NCBI GenBank assembly: GCA_025356665.1
Contig: JANXRV010000116.1
Coordinates: 14,740 to 78,739, forward strand
Direction of reading: 5' to 3'
Source of the DNA: CAITSH01 sp025356665
Lineage (GTDB): Bacteria > Pseudomonadota > Gammaproteobacteria > Burkholderiales > SG8-39
DNA: 64,000 nt
This document shows, piece after piece, positions 17,680-25,541 of this stretch. The notes under the pieces are model-generated. The model was not told the DNA's origin and ran no database searches. It saw only the letters and a list, made by a program, of their open reading frames with translations. Within the stretch, counting starts at the first letter, position 1; each line of letters starts with the position of its first letter. A program made the position numbers and the translations under genes.

Positions 17680-18497
17680 GCGATCAGCACAATCAGCAAT
17701 CCGGCGTTTTCAAAACGGCAGATGGCTGCGATATCGGCTACAGCGTGCACGCGGCAAACAAGCCGGGCGCACCGCGCCTCGCGCTGATTCATTCGCTGGC
17801 GATGGACCGCAGCTTCTGGGATGGCGTCATTGCCGAACTCGCCGGACGCGCCGAAGTGCTGAGCTTCGACTGCCGCGGGCACGGTCGCTCCGGCCGTGCC
17901 GCCTGGCCCTACACCCCCGAACAATTCGCCCACGATCTTGCCGCGCTACTCGATCACATGGGCTGGTCCACGACCGCTGTCGCCGGCTGTTCCATGGGCG
18001 GCTGCATCGCCCAGGCCTTTGCCGGCCTCTATCCGCAGCGCACCACCGCGCTCACCCTCATCGACACCACCGCCTGGTACGGCGCCGATGCACCCAAGGT
18101 CTGGCGCGAACGCGGCGCCACCGGCATTGAAAAAGGCCTCGCCTCACTCACCGCATTCCAGGTCACGCGCTGGTTCGGCGATGCGTTCCGCGCCGCGCAA
18201 CCGGCCAAGGTCGAGGCCGCAGTGGCGGTGTTCCTCGCCAACGCGCCGGCCTGCTACGCCGCCACCTGCGAGATGCTCGGCGACGCTGATGTCAGGAAGT
18301 TCCTGCCCGCGCTGCGCATGCCGGTGCAAATCATCGTCGGCGAGGAGGATTACGCCACGCCGGTGGCCATGGCCGAAGCCATGCACCAAGCCGTACCACA
18401 GTCTTCGCTCACAGTGCTGGCCGGGGCGCGCCACCTGACGCCAATAGAGCGTCCGGGCGACATCGCCGCGAAGATCGCTTCCCAAATCGGCGCCTAA
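17676..18497 (+). CDS. Alpha/beta hydrolase, 3-oxoadipate enol-lactonase-like
   Basis: A 273-residue cytoplasmic alpha/beta hydrolase. It has the layout of beta-ketoadipate enol-lactone hydrolases: IHSLAMDRSFWDGVI, DCRGHGRSG, the nucleophile elbow AGCSMGGCIAQAFA, an Asp region at VGEEDYATP and the catalytic His in ARHLTPIERP. Such enzymes open enol-lactones or cleave amides and C-C bonds in ring-fission products; NicD, the N-formylmaleamate deformylase of nicotinate breakdown, has the same fold. The gene overlaps the monooxygenase by ATGA, which supports action on a downstream intermediate. Confidence 0.85.
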   Translation: MSDQHNQQSGVFKTADGCDIGYSVHAANKPGAPRLALIHSLAMDRSFWDGVIAELAGRAEVLSFDCRGHGRSGRAAWPYTPEQFAHDLAALLDHMGWSTTAVAGCSMGGCIAQAFAGLYPQRTTALTLIDTTAWYGADAPKVWRERGATGIEKGLASLTAFQVTRWFGDAFRAAQPAKVEAAVAVFLANAPACYAATCEMLGDADVRKFLPALRMPVQIIVGEEDYATPVAMAEAMHQAVPQSSLTVLAGARHLTPIERPGDIAAKIASQIGA

Positions 18498-18535
18498 TCG
18501 GCACGCCGTCCACGACCCGAACAAGGACACACCCC

Positions 18536-19444
18536 ATGAGCCCACCCATTCGCAGCGTCCTCATCTACGGCTACGGTGTCATGGGTCAGGGCGTGGCGCG
18601 CACCTTCGCCGACGCCGGCTTCACCACCCTCGTCAAGTCGGGGCGCGCCGCCGAACTCACGCTGCCGGACAACATCCGCGCCGTGAGCGCGCTGCCGGCC
18701 GAGGCGCCGGACCTGGCGATCGAGTTCGTGTCAGAGAATGTCGCCACCAAACAGGCGGTGATCGCCGAAATGGAAAAGGCCTGGCCCGATGGCGGGACAC
18801 TGATCGCCACCGGCACCTCCGGCCTCGACCTGGTCGAACTCGCGCACGGCATGAAACACCCCGAGAATTTCATCGGTCTGCATTACTTCATGCCGGCCGA
18901 CACCACGCCGGTGGTCGAGGTGATGGCCGGCCTCGACGCCCCGCGCGAGGCGGTGGACCGCGCCGCCGAGGCCTTGCGCAAAACCGGCAAGGAACCGGTG
19001 CTGCTGTACAAGCCCATCGTCGGCTTTTTGATCAACCGCCTGCAGCACGCCATACTGCACGAGGCCTACTACCTGATCGAGGCGGGCGTTGCCTCGGCCG
19101 CCGACATCGACCACGCGGCGCGCCGCCTGCTGGCGCCGCGCATGTGCCTCACCGGCCTCATACAGCAAAAAGACATCAGCGGCCTGAAAATCCACGCCGA
19201 CGCGCAGCGCTCCATCGTACCCAAGCTGTTTCATAACAACGAACCCAACCCGATGTTGCAAAACATGGTGAAACACGGCGAGACCGGGCTCGCCTCGGCC
19301 TCAGGCAAGGGTTTTTACGACTGGGAAGGCTGCGATGCGACGGCCATCAAGAAACAGGCGTCGCAGCAACTCTCCAAACTGCTCACATACCTTGACAAGG
19401 AACTGGCCGCGCCAGAGGGCAAGCAGCCGGGCGTGCGCGAGTAA
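18536..19444 (+). CDS. 3-hydroxyacyl-CoA dehydrogenase-family protein
   Basis: A 302-residue NAD-binding dehydrogenase of the 3HCDH group. The Rossmann motif YGYGVMGQGVARTFADAGF is at residues 10-28, the substrate-side segment FIGLHYFMPAD with the catalytic His is near residue 120, and KPIVGFLINRLQHAILHEAYYLIEAGVAS marks the C-terminal domain. FYDWEG near the end is the standard closing motif. It is shorter than fatty-acid enzymes but fits catabolic lambda-crystallin or L-gulonate-type members. It is the last gene of the plus-strand block and follows the hydrolase by 38 bp; it may oxidise a hydroxyacid or hydroxyacyl intermediate. Confidence 0.85.
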   Translation: MSPPIRSVLIYGYGVMGQGVARTFADAGFTTLVKSGRAAELTLPDNIRAVSALPAEAPDLAIEFVSENVATKQAVIAEMEKAWPDGGTLIATGTSGLDLVELAHGMKHPENFIGLHYFMPADTTPVVEVMAGLDAPREAVDRAAEALRKTGKEPVLLYKPIVGFLINRLQHAILHEAYYLIEAGVASAADIDHAARRLLAPRMCLTGLIQQKDISGLKIHADAQRSIVPKLFHNNEPNPMLQNMVKHGETGLASASGKGFYDWEGCDATAIKKQASQQLSKLLTYLDKELAAPEGKQPGVRE

Positions 19445-19446
19445 TA

Positions 19447-19671
19447 CAGGCCAGAGACGAATGGCGCTTACTTAGCACGTTCCCTCTCCCCTTGCGGGAG
19501 AGACAGGGAGAGGGGGAATGCCGGCAGATTCGATCTTGCACGCATTCACCCTCTCCCCCGCCCTCCCCCGTCAAGGGGGAGGGCGTACCTTGGTCGCGGT
19601 TTTGCAAGATGTCATGATTTATGAAAAGCGCTTCAGCATTCCGCTAAGTAAGTGTCATTCAGGCCAGAGAC
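19447..19671. mobile_element. MITE-like element carrying the C/G-rich repeat
   Basis: Terminal inverted repeats of 16 bp, ATGGCGCTTACTTAGC (19461-19476) and GCTAAGTAAGTGTCAT (19643-19658), match at 14 of 16 positions. The direct repeat CAGGCCAGAGAC lies just outside both ends (19447-19458 and 19660-19671), like a target-site duplication. The 198-bp body codes for nothing. It contains the C/G-rich repeat (19482-19583), part of which is an exact inverted copy of 10395-10433, and a pair ATCTTGCA (19533-19540) / TGCAAGAT (19603-19610). It sits directly after a stop codon, between convergent genes. Confidence 0.55.
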
Positions 19672-19722
19672 CGCTCCAGGCCATTCAGACAAGTCAGACA
19701 AGCCCGGCAACGCCGATCGTTT

Positions 19723-20748
19723 TCAGTCAAGCTTCGCGCCCACTTCCTTCACCAGCCTGCCGTAGCGGCCGAACTCGGCGCGAATCTCCGCGGCGAACTC
19801 CTCCGGTGTGGTGATCCAGGCTTCCACACCCCCGGCGTTACGCAGACGGTCCTTCACCTCGGACAGCGCCAGCGCCTTGTTGACCTCGGTGCGCAGGCGC
19901 GTGATCACCGCCTCGGGCGTGCCCGCGGGCGCAAACAGCCCATACCACTGCACCATGGTGAAGTCCGCATAAAGCTCGGCCACGGTCGGCACATCGGGCA
20001 TCACCGGCGAGCGTTGCGGTCCGGTGAAGGCGAGCGCACGCAAGCGCCCGGCCTTGATCTGCGGCGCACTGGAAGTGCCCGACATGGTCGCCGAGACTTC
20101 TCCGGCCACCGTCGCGGTGGCGGCCGGCGAGCCGCCCTTGTAGGGGATATGGACCATGTTGATACCGGCGCGCGCCTTCAGCCGCTCCATGGTCAGGTGA
20201 TGCTGGCTGCCATTGCCGCCTGAGGCGTATTGCAGGGGCGGATTGGTGCGGCGCGCGAATTCGATAAACTCGGCGAGCGTGTGCGCCGGCACGGTCGGGT
20301 TGACGGCGAGAAAAAAACCATTCGACACCAGACTCGCCACCGGAACAAGGTCCTTCATCGTATCAAAGGGCATTTTCGCGTACAGGTGTGGATTGATGGT
20401 CATCAGGCTGTCCATCCCGAGCAGCAGGGTGTAACCGTCCGGCGCCGACTTGGCGACCACATCGCCGGCGATGTTGCCGTTGGAGCCGACGCGGTTCTCC
20501 ACCACCACCGACTGCCCCAGCGCCTCGGCAAGCCGCGGGGCGATCAGGCGCGCCACGATGTCCGGTCCGCCGCCTGGCGGGATGGGCACAAGCAGCCTTA
20601 TTGATTTGGCCGGGTATTGCGCCCATGCCGGCTGCAGCAGCAGGGGCAGCAACAACAGCGCGGAGGCGACGCCAAGGCCTAGGCAGCCCAGGCGCTGCAT
20701 CAATGCGCTAACACGCAATGCGATGTTCATGTCCCGACGTTTTCCCAT
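19723..20748 (-). CDS. Bug/TctC-type tripartite tricarboxylate receptor 4
   Basis: A 341-residue periplasmic receptor. The signal region (MGKRRDMNIALRVSALMQRL plus a Leu-rich core) ends at WAQYPAK, followed by SIRLLVPIPPGGGPDIVARLIAPRL. VVENRVGSNGNIAGDVVAKS, MPFDTMKDLVPVASLV and HIPYKGGSPAATATVAGEVS confirm the family. A GTG at 20757 could add three residues, and an ATG at 20730 would shorten the leader; 20748 has a purine-rich stretch at normal distance. It lies 24 bp after the membrane-protein gene on the same strand and may be co-transcribed with it, although its function looks unrelated. Confidence 0.9.
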   Translation of the reverse strand: MGKRRDMNIALRVSALMQRLGCLGLGVASALLLLPLLLQPAWAQYPAKSIRLLVPIPPGGGPDIVARLIAPRLAEALGQSVVVENRVGSNGNIAGDVVAKSAPDGYTLLLGMDSLMTINPHLYAKMPFDTMKDLVPVASLVSNGFFLAVNPTVPAHTLAEFIEFARRTNPPLQYASGGNGSQHHLTMERLKARAGINMVHIPYKGGSPAATATVAGEVSATMSGTSSAPQIKAGRLRALAFTGPQRSPVMPDVPTVAELYADFTMVQWYGLFAPAGTPEAVITRLRTEVNKALALSEVKDRLRNAGGVEAWITTPEEFAAEIRAEFGRYGRLVKEVGAKLD

Positions 20749-20772
20749 GAAACCCACCCCTGTTGTTGTGCC

Positions 20773-22392
20773 TTAATCCCGCAAACGCGCTCCAGGCGCG
20801 GTTTTCCAGCCAGCGCCCGACTTAAATCCGGCAATACCGAACGCCATGAATGCAGCCTGCGCCGGTTCAGGCAAAAACCTGACCATAGGCTCGGCGATCA
20901 CCGACAGGCTCACCGCCGTATAAGCGACCATCAGCACCGTCAGCGGCACGCAGGCGAGCGCCGCCCGGCGTGGCTCCCGAAGATCGCGCAGCGCGACGCG
21001 GTGCGCCAACCACACCGCGCTGACGTGACCGGCGACAATGGCGGCCACGGCGACATACCAGGTTGTGCGCGCATCAACGATGCCGATATCCGGATAGCGT
21101 TGCGCCGTGCCAAACAGATCCCAGCGCCAGCCGAACGGGTCAGACAGCAGCGGTATCACGTTCTGGCCCTGCACCAGCAGGCCGGAGAAATTATGCGCGA
21201 GGTTATAGCCCACACCGATCGGCACCAGCGTCCAGACGTAGCGCCGCGCGATAGCGCCGGCACCCCCCGCCGCACCGCCAAGCAGACCCGCCGCCGCAAC
21301 ACAGGCCGCCCAATATGCGGCGAGAAAAACCAGCCACAAACCGACCAGTCCCGCGGTGCCGGCGACATAAGCGTTGGTGTCGGCGAGCGCGGGCAGCGAC
21401 CGGGCAAACGCGGCCTCGACCGGCCCCCATGCCTGGCCGCCGCGCAAACCATCGAATAACACGCTCGAGAGCATGGCAATGACAAAGCCGATGTCCGCCG
21501 CACCGCTGTCGCGCATCACAGTAAGTCCCGCCCCTGGTGCGCGCACGACAAGACCGCGCCCCTCCGGATGCGGCGCCAGCGGCGCAAAGCGTCCGAGCAC
21601 ATCAAAATAAAGCGCAAACACATCGGCGTTGCGCTGCCACGCCGCGCGCCCGAAGCACACCATGCCGGCCAGTGTCAGCGCAGACCAGGCCAGTGCCGCC
21701 AAGGCCACGCGCTCCGGTGCCGAGGCCAGCGGGAACACCAACTCCAGCCAGGACCACAACAGCAACAAGGCAACCGCCGGCCAGGCGCCCAGAGCGCGCG
21801 GAAAGGCAAGCCCGAGTGCGATGCCGTCGCGCCGGCCCATGCGTCGCGCCAGCGCATTAACGGCGTCGAACAGCGTAAGCCACGGATCAAGCACAGGCCA
21901 GACATTGCCGACGCAGGCAACGAGGAGCGACAGGCCCACCCACCAGACAATCCAGATCAGCGTCGGCGCGAGGTTCATCAGCGGGTCGCCGCTGCCAAAC
22001 AAGGCCGAGGCAATGGCAAGAAAGAACAAGCCCAGCGACAGCGCCCGGACAAGCACAACGCCCCCGCGCAGAAAAAAAGGCAGCGGCCCGAATGCAATCA
22101 CAATTCCGTGCTCTGGTCGCTGCTCTGGCGCACCAGCCTTGCGTCGCGAGAACACCACCGCGATGACAAAACTCAGCGCCACCACCACCGCCGCGCCGGC
22201 GACAAAATACGGCAGGGGCGCGGGCAGGTCGTAACGTTCGTCGAAGGAATGCGCCAGCGCCGCGCCGGGAATGGCGGCAAGCATGGACAGCACGGCAAGC
22301 CATGAGGTCTGACGCAGCGGCGAGCGCTGTCCTGGCTGCGCATGCGCCCTCGGCAGTGCGCATCGGTTTCGTAAGACTTGCATAAGACTCAT
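20773..22392 (-). CDS. Polytopic membrane protein of unknown function
   Basis: A 539-residue inner-membrane protein with about 11-12 hydrophobic segments. Near the N-terminus, after a first membrane segment, it reads AHSFDERYDLPAPLPYFVAGA, a conserved-looking periplasmic stretch. Charged loops follow each helix pair and the C-terminus is short. No transporter or enzyme signature is recognised. I have a weak memory of bacterial proteins with a similar AH-F--RYDLP start being labelled fenitrothion hydrolase; that should not be relied on. The start codon overlaps the stop of the upstream small secreted-protein gene by four bases, so the two are translationally coupled and probably work together. 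Confidence 0.8.
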   Translation of the reverse strand: MSLMQVLRNRCALPRAHAQPGQRSPLRQTSWLAVLSMLAAIPGAALAHSFDERYDLPAPLPYFVAGAAVVVALSFVIAVVFSRRKAGAPEQRPEHGIVIAFGPLPFFLRGGVVLVRALSLGLFFLAIASALFGSGDPLMNLAPTLIWIVWWVGLSLLVACVGNVWPVLDPWLTLFDAVNALARRMGRRDGIALGLAFPRALGAWPAVALLLLWSWLELVFPLASAPERVALAALAWSALTLAGMVCFGRAAWQRNADVFALYFDVLGRFAPLAPHPEGRGLVVRAPGAGLTVMRDSGAADIGFVIAMLSSVLFDGLRGGQAWGPVEAAFARSLPALADTNAYVAGTAGLVGLWLVFLAAYWAACVAAAGLLGGAAGGAGAIARRYVWTLVPIGVGYNLAHNFSGLLVQGQNVIPLLSDPFGWRWDLFGTAQRYPDIGIVDARTTWYVAVAAIVAGHVSAVWLAHRVALRDLREPRRAALACVPLTVLMVAYTAVSLSVIAEPMVRFLPEPAQAAFMAFGIAGFKSGAGWKTAPGARLRD

Positions 22393-22808
22393 CGGGGGCG
22401 GACCTCAAGCGCGGCCAGCGGCGGACCGTGATGACCGCGCGGCTTGCTCAGCGCCGTTGCCGCAGGGTCTGCAGCGTGCCATTCAAGCCGGTAGCGGCCG
22501 CTGGCAAAGGCCTTGAAACGGATCTCCGCCGGCGCAGCCTTTGACACGTTCAAGCGGATACGATAAGCGTGTATATGCAATTCACCAGGCGCATCACTGC
22601 TCACGCGCAGGCGCACGGTATCGTCTTGTTCAACGCGCAAAGTGCGCTGCGCCGCCGGCAATGCACCCTGTGTCAGGGTCAAGTCGAAAAATTTTTCAGC
22701 GCTTTTCCCCGCCCCACCTGTGGCAGAAGCGGCAGATGCGGCGGATACGGCACCAGGCCCGCACAGACCGGCGAACATGCAGAGGGCCAGGCTCGCCAGC
22801 CTGGCCAT
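22389..22808 (-). CDS. Small secreted beta-sandwich (cupredoxin-like) protein
   Basis: A 139-residue exported protein. The signal peptide MARLASLALCMFAGLCG... ends near AVSAAS. The mature part has the alternating strands of a cupredoxin-type sandwich: FDLTLTQGALPAAQRTLRV, DDTVRLRVSSDAPGELHIHAYRI, AEIRFKAFASGRYRLEWH and a final LAALEVRP strand. The usual copper Cys is missing, so copper binding is doubtful despite several His residues. ATG 22808 was chosen for the signal peptide; the frame stays open upstream to 23039, but that part overlaps the preceding gene. It is coupled to the downstream membrane-protein gene by ATGA-type overlap. Confidence 0.7.
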   Translation of the reverse strand: MARLASLALCMFAGLCGPGAVSAASAASATGGAGKSAEKFFDLTLTQGALPAAQRTLRVEQDDTVRLRVSSDAPGELHIHAYRIRLNVSKAAPAEIRFKAFASGRYRLEWHAADPAATALSKPRGHHGPPLAALEVRPR

Positions 22809-22981
22809 GTTAATGCCAGCCGCGCCGCGCCCACCCCTGCCGCCATGCCGGCGTGCGCCACACGCGCTCACGCTGACACGGATGCCGGCACGCGCACCCA
22901 AACGCACCAGCGCGCTCGCCAACACAACCGCAATCACACCCGCAATCACACTAAAGCTCAAACCTGTGCGTGCGTTTAATT
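22809..22981 (-). other. 173-bp intra-operon gap with a possible small ORF
   Basis: Between the diiron-enzyme stop and the cupredoxin-like start there is no recognised gene. The cupredoxin frame is open through it and would encode one hydrophobic segment. A second frame holds a 40-codon TTG-initiated ORF (22932 down to 22810), rich in Trp and Cys, whose stop lies one base before the next ATG. Neither has a good ribosome site. Confidence 0.2.
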
Positions 22982-23704
22982 TCAGCGTGAGCCGAGTTTG
23001 TCGCCGCCGGCGCCGATGCCGTTGAGATAAATTTCCCATACCTGCAGGTTACGTTCGCAGGCGATGACGACGTTGTCTTCCATGTGCAGCTTTTTGGCAA
23101 AACGCTCCACCGCCTGCCAGCCCATGTCAGAGTGCGCAATGTCGGCCTCTTCGTGCAATTCGAAAAAATCGAGTTCTGCGCCCGAGAGCTTGAACAGTTT
23201 TCCCCAGCGGTGACGCTCCAATCCGAACCAGCCGTGTTTTTTCATCATGCCGCTGCCGTAACCGGGCACATTGATGCGCTCGGCGCAGGTGTTGGCGACG
23301 ATGCCCTCGAGCCAGTGCCGGTTGGCCATCAGGCCCTCCCACGCCGCCCAGGCCACGGACGTGGACGCCAGTGGTGTCGCCGAACGCAGCCCCTTGCGCG
23401 TCAGGCCGATGCGCATGCCCAGTTCCTCGAGAATCTCCCAGTGAGCCTTGCCCCCGCCGTGCTCGTGGTCGGCGATGACCTCCTGGCTGCAGGCCTTGAT
23501 GATATTGATGCGCGTATCCCAATCGGGGCAGTTGGTCGCCACCTTGAGCTTGAGCACCGAGTTGCGCTGGCGCGTGTTAAGGCGGTGCTGCATGGCGAAC
23601 ATGCGCGCACGACCCTTGGTCATGTCTTCTTGAAAATACCGCGTGCGGTTGCAAAAATCACTGACCACCGCATCAAGACGGGCGAGCACACTTTTCTTGG
23701 CCAT
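22982..23704 (-). CDS. Haem-oxygenase-like diiron enzyme (TenA/PqqC/CADD fold)
   Basis: A 240-residue all-alpha protein of the TenA/PqqC/CADD superfamily. It carries the complete ligand set of haem-oxygenase-like diiron oxidases: E75 and H82 in QEVIADHEHGG (E-x6-H), E142 in CAERINVPGYG, and H184, D188 and H191 in FFELHEEADIAHSD (H-x3-D-x2-H). The spacing is the same as in the chlamydial CADD protein as I recall it. Members of this group use O2 to oxidise or fragment amino acids, fatty acids or cofactors. No signal peptide, so cytoplasmic. The start at 23704 follows AAGGAA. It sits 41 bp downstream of the LVIVD-repeat gene and upstream of two envelope genes, an arrangement I do not recognise from a characterised pathway. 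Confidence 0.82.
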   Translation of the reverse strand: MAKKSVLARLDAVVSDFCNRTRYFQEDMTKGRARMFAMQHRLNTRQRNSVLKLKVATNCPDWDTRINIIKACSQEVIADHEHGGGKAHWEILEELGMRIGLTRKGLRSATPLASTSVAWAAWEGLMANRHWLEGIVANTCAERINVPGYGSGMMKKHGWFGLERHRWGKLFKLSGAELDFFELHEEADIAHSDMGWQAVERFAKKLHMEDNVVIACERNLQVWEIYLNGIGAGGDKLGSR

Positions 23705-23745
23705 CGTTATTCCTTCAGTTGAGGTTCAGAAACGTTCGGAAACTA

Positions 23746-25200
23746 TCAGGGAAAATTGGCGATTCTGCGCGCTTCACCGGTCACCTCGAGGATATGCAGC
23801 CCGGTGTTGGCGCGGTCGACCGCGTAGATATAGCCGCGATCATCGACCTCAAGGTTGTTGGTCTGGATCGCCACCTTGCAGCGGTCGGCGCCGTTGACCT
23901 TGATGCAGCGCTTGTCGGTCTTGTCGGTGACAGCCGGAATGTAATGGCCGACCTCTTTGGGGTGGTAGGGGTCGCGGATGTCCACGGCGCGCACGCCGGC
24001 GTTGAAACTGGCGATGAACACCATGCGCCGGTAGTAGATCGGCGTCATGTTCTCATTGGACGAATGCGTGCCAAAGCGCCCTCCGCGATTACAAAAATTG
24101 CCGCTCGCCTCGGACGGCGTCCAGCTCGCAACGCCCATCGGCTTGGTCTCGGTGGTGATGTCGGCCACCCACATCATCTGGCGCGCCTCCTGGCACTCGT
24201 TGACCAGCGACTCATTAACGATCAGTGCAAAGTCGCGCTTGCCGCCGTCGCGGTCCCGGGCGAATTCGGCCACCGGCATGCCCAGCAAGGGGAACACCGT
24301 GTGAGCCCCGACGTTGGGCGCGAGCTCCATGCGGCCGATCTGCGGATACAGCAGATTTTCGTTGGTCGGCTCTTTCGGCCCCTTGATGAGTTTTTCGCGA
24401 TCGACGATCTGGACCACACCGCCCTTGTTGGTGCCGTAGCCAAAATAGACGCGGTTGCCCTTGGGACCGGTTGAAATCGGGCCGTGCAATTCGGTCGGCT
24501 CCGGTCCGCTCGCGCCCGGCTGCTGCCCGGGCAAGCCGAAGTTGCGGATGAACACCGGTTTGGCCGGGTCGGACAAGTCGTAGACCTGCGTCATGCGGCG
24601 CGTGCGCCAACCGGGCACGCCACCGATCAGGTAGCCGATGCCGGTGTCGCACTCCCACCAGTTCTTGTGCGTGTTGAGCAGGCCCTTGACGACGGTCGTC
24701 AGCAGCACGGGCCTGGCCGGATCGGTGACATCCCAGATTTCCTGCGCGACATTGCCGTAGGGGCGCAGCAGGTAGACCTTGCTCTTGTCCGCCTTGGGTA
24801 ATTCGGAGCCGTTGCATACACGCACCATTTGCGCACCGCCGGTCTCTCCGGAGCCAGGTTCACCGGGAATGTGAAACAGCAGTTTCGGCTGCTTCGGATT
24901 GGTGACGTCGAGTATCGACGTGCCGTTGTCCTCATCCTTGCCGGTCAGCGCGTTGAGCGAGCGCCCACCGTGGTGGCCGACGTAGGCGATCCAACGCTCG
25001 CCCTGCTTGTGCACCACCGGCTGGTAGGCGCTGCGCGCCTGCAGGTCACTTGAGCCGACCAGTTCCATGTTGCTCTTTTCTGCCTGCCCCGGCTGCTGCG
25101 CCAGCGCCGGCGACAGCGCAAAGCCGCATAAAAACCCGGACGAAAACCCCAGCGCGATACAACAACGCGCCACCCGCTTTGTCTTTGTCATTGGCTTCAT
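23746..25200 (-). CDS. Secreted LVIVD-repeat beta-propeller-like protein
   Basis: A 484-residue exported protein. After a signal peptide (MKPMTKTKRVARCCIALGFS..., cleaved near ALAQQ) come repeated blade-like units of the LVIVD type: GTSILDVTNPKQPKLLFHI, QEIWDVTDPARPVLLTTVV, TQVYDLSDPAKPVFIRNFG, MWVADITTETKPMGVASW and VRAVDIRDPYHPKEVGHYI. Such repeats form beta-propellers that often act in binding or as periplasmic or surface scaffolds. Several Cys pairs (for example CNGSELP, WECDTG, NECQEA, CIKVNGADRC) suggest disulfides. The start at 25200 follows AAGGAG at normal distance; a longer reading from 25275 has no such support. It is the first gene of the minus-strand module that contains the diiron enzyme. 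Confidence 0.82.
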   Translation of the reverse strand: MKPMTKTKRVARCCIALGFSSGFLCGFALSPALAQQPGQAEKSNMELVGSSDLQARSAYQPVVHKQGERWIAYVGHHGGRSLNALTGKDEDNGTSILDVTNPKQPKLLFHIPGEPGSGETGGAQMVRVCNGSELPKADKSKVYLLRPYGNVAQEIWDVTDPARPVLLTTVVKGLLNTHKNWWECDTGIGYLIGGVPGWRTRRMTQVYDLSDPAKPVFIRNFGLPGQQPGASGPEPTELHGPISTGPKGNRVYFGYGTNKGGVVQIVDREKLIKGPKEPTNENLLYPQIGRMELAPNVGAHTVFPLLGMPVAEFARDRDGGKRDFALIVNESLVNECQEARQMMWVADITTETKPMGVASWTPSEASGNFCNRGGRFGTHSSNENMTPIYYRRMVFIASFNAGVRAVDIRDPYHPKEVGHYIPAVTDKTDKRCIKVNGADRCKVAIQTNNLEVDDRGYIYAVDRANTGLHILEVTGEARRIANFP

Positions 25201-25541
25201 GTCCACTCCTTGTATTGCTTGCCATAATTTGGATGGGGCGCTGTGTAGGCTTGCGCGCCGCTGTTGCTCATTCAATGTTGCTCATCTTCTTTTGCTCATC
25301 CCCTGTTGCTCATCATAGCCTGCCTGCCACGCCGCCGGCACCCGCCCGGGTACAGGCAAAAAACCCCGCAGCAAACCCGCCCAAGCCGAAACCTTTAAAC
25401 TGCGGAGTCGCACGAAGGGCGAAAGATGAAGTACACGCCCAGGAGAAGCGCCGGAGGAACAAGCCCCCCCGGCATCAATCCAATGCGTGACGCCGACCCG
25501 CCCGCTCATACGCCCGCTGACCCGCCCACTTGGCCCATCCA
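25201..25541. other. 341-bp divergent intergenic region with 14-nt tandem repeat
   Basis: This gap separates the divergent LVIVD and membrane-hydrolase genes and must hold both promoters. At 25262, 25276, 25290 and 25304 there are four units of exactly 14 nt, each starting TGTTGCTCAT or TTTTGCTCAT. A weaker CCCGCTCATAC / CCCGCTGACC repeat lies at 25500-25530. No ORF or convincing promoter consensus was found. Confidence 0.6.

Noticed and set aside
21568..22305. A 245-codon plus-strand ORF
   Set aside because: It is antisense to the polytopic membrane protein; long runs of Gln, Arg and His mark it as a shadow.
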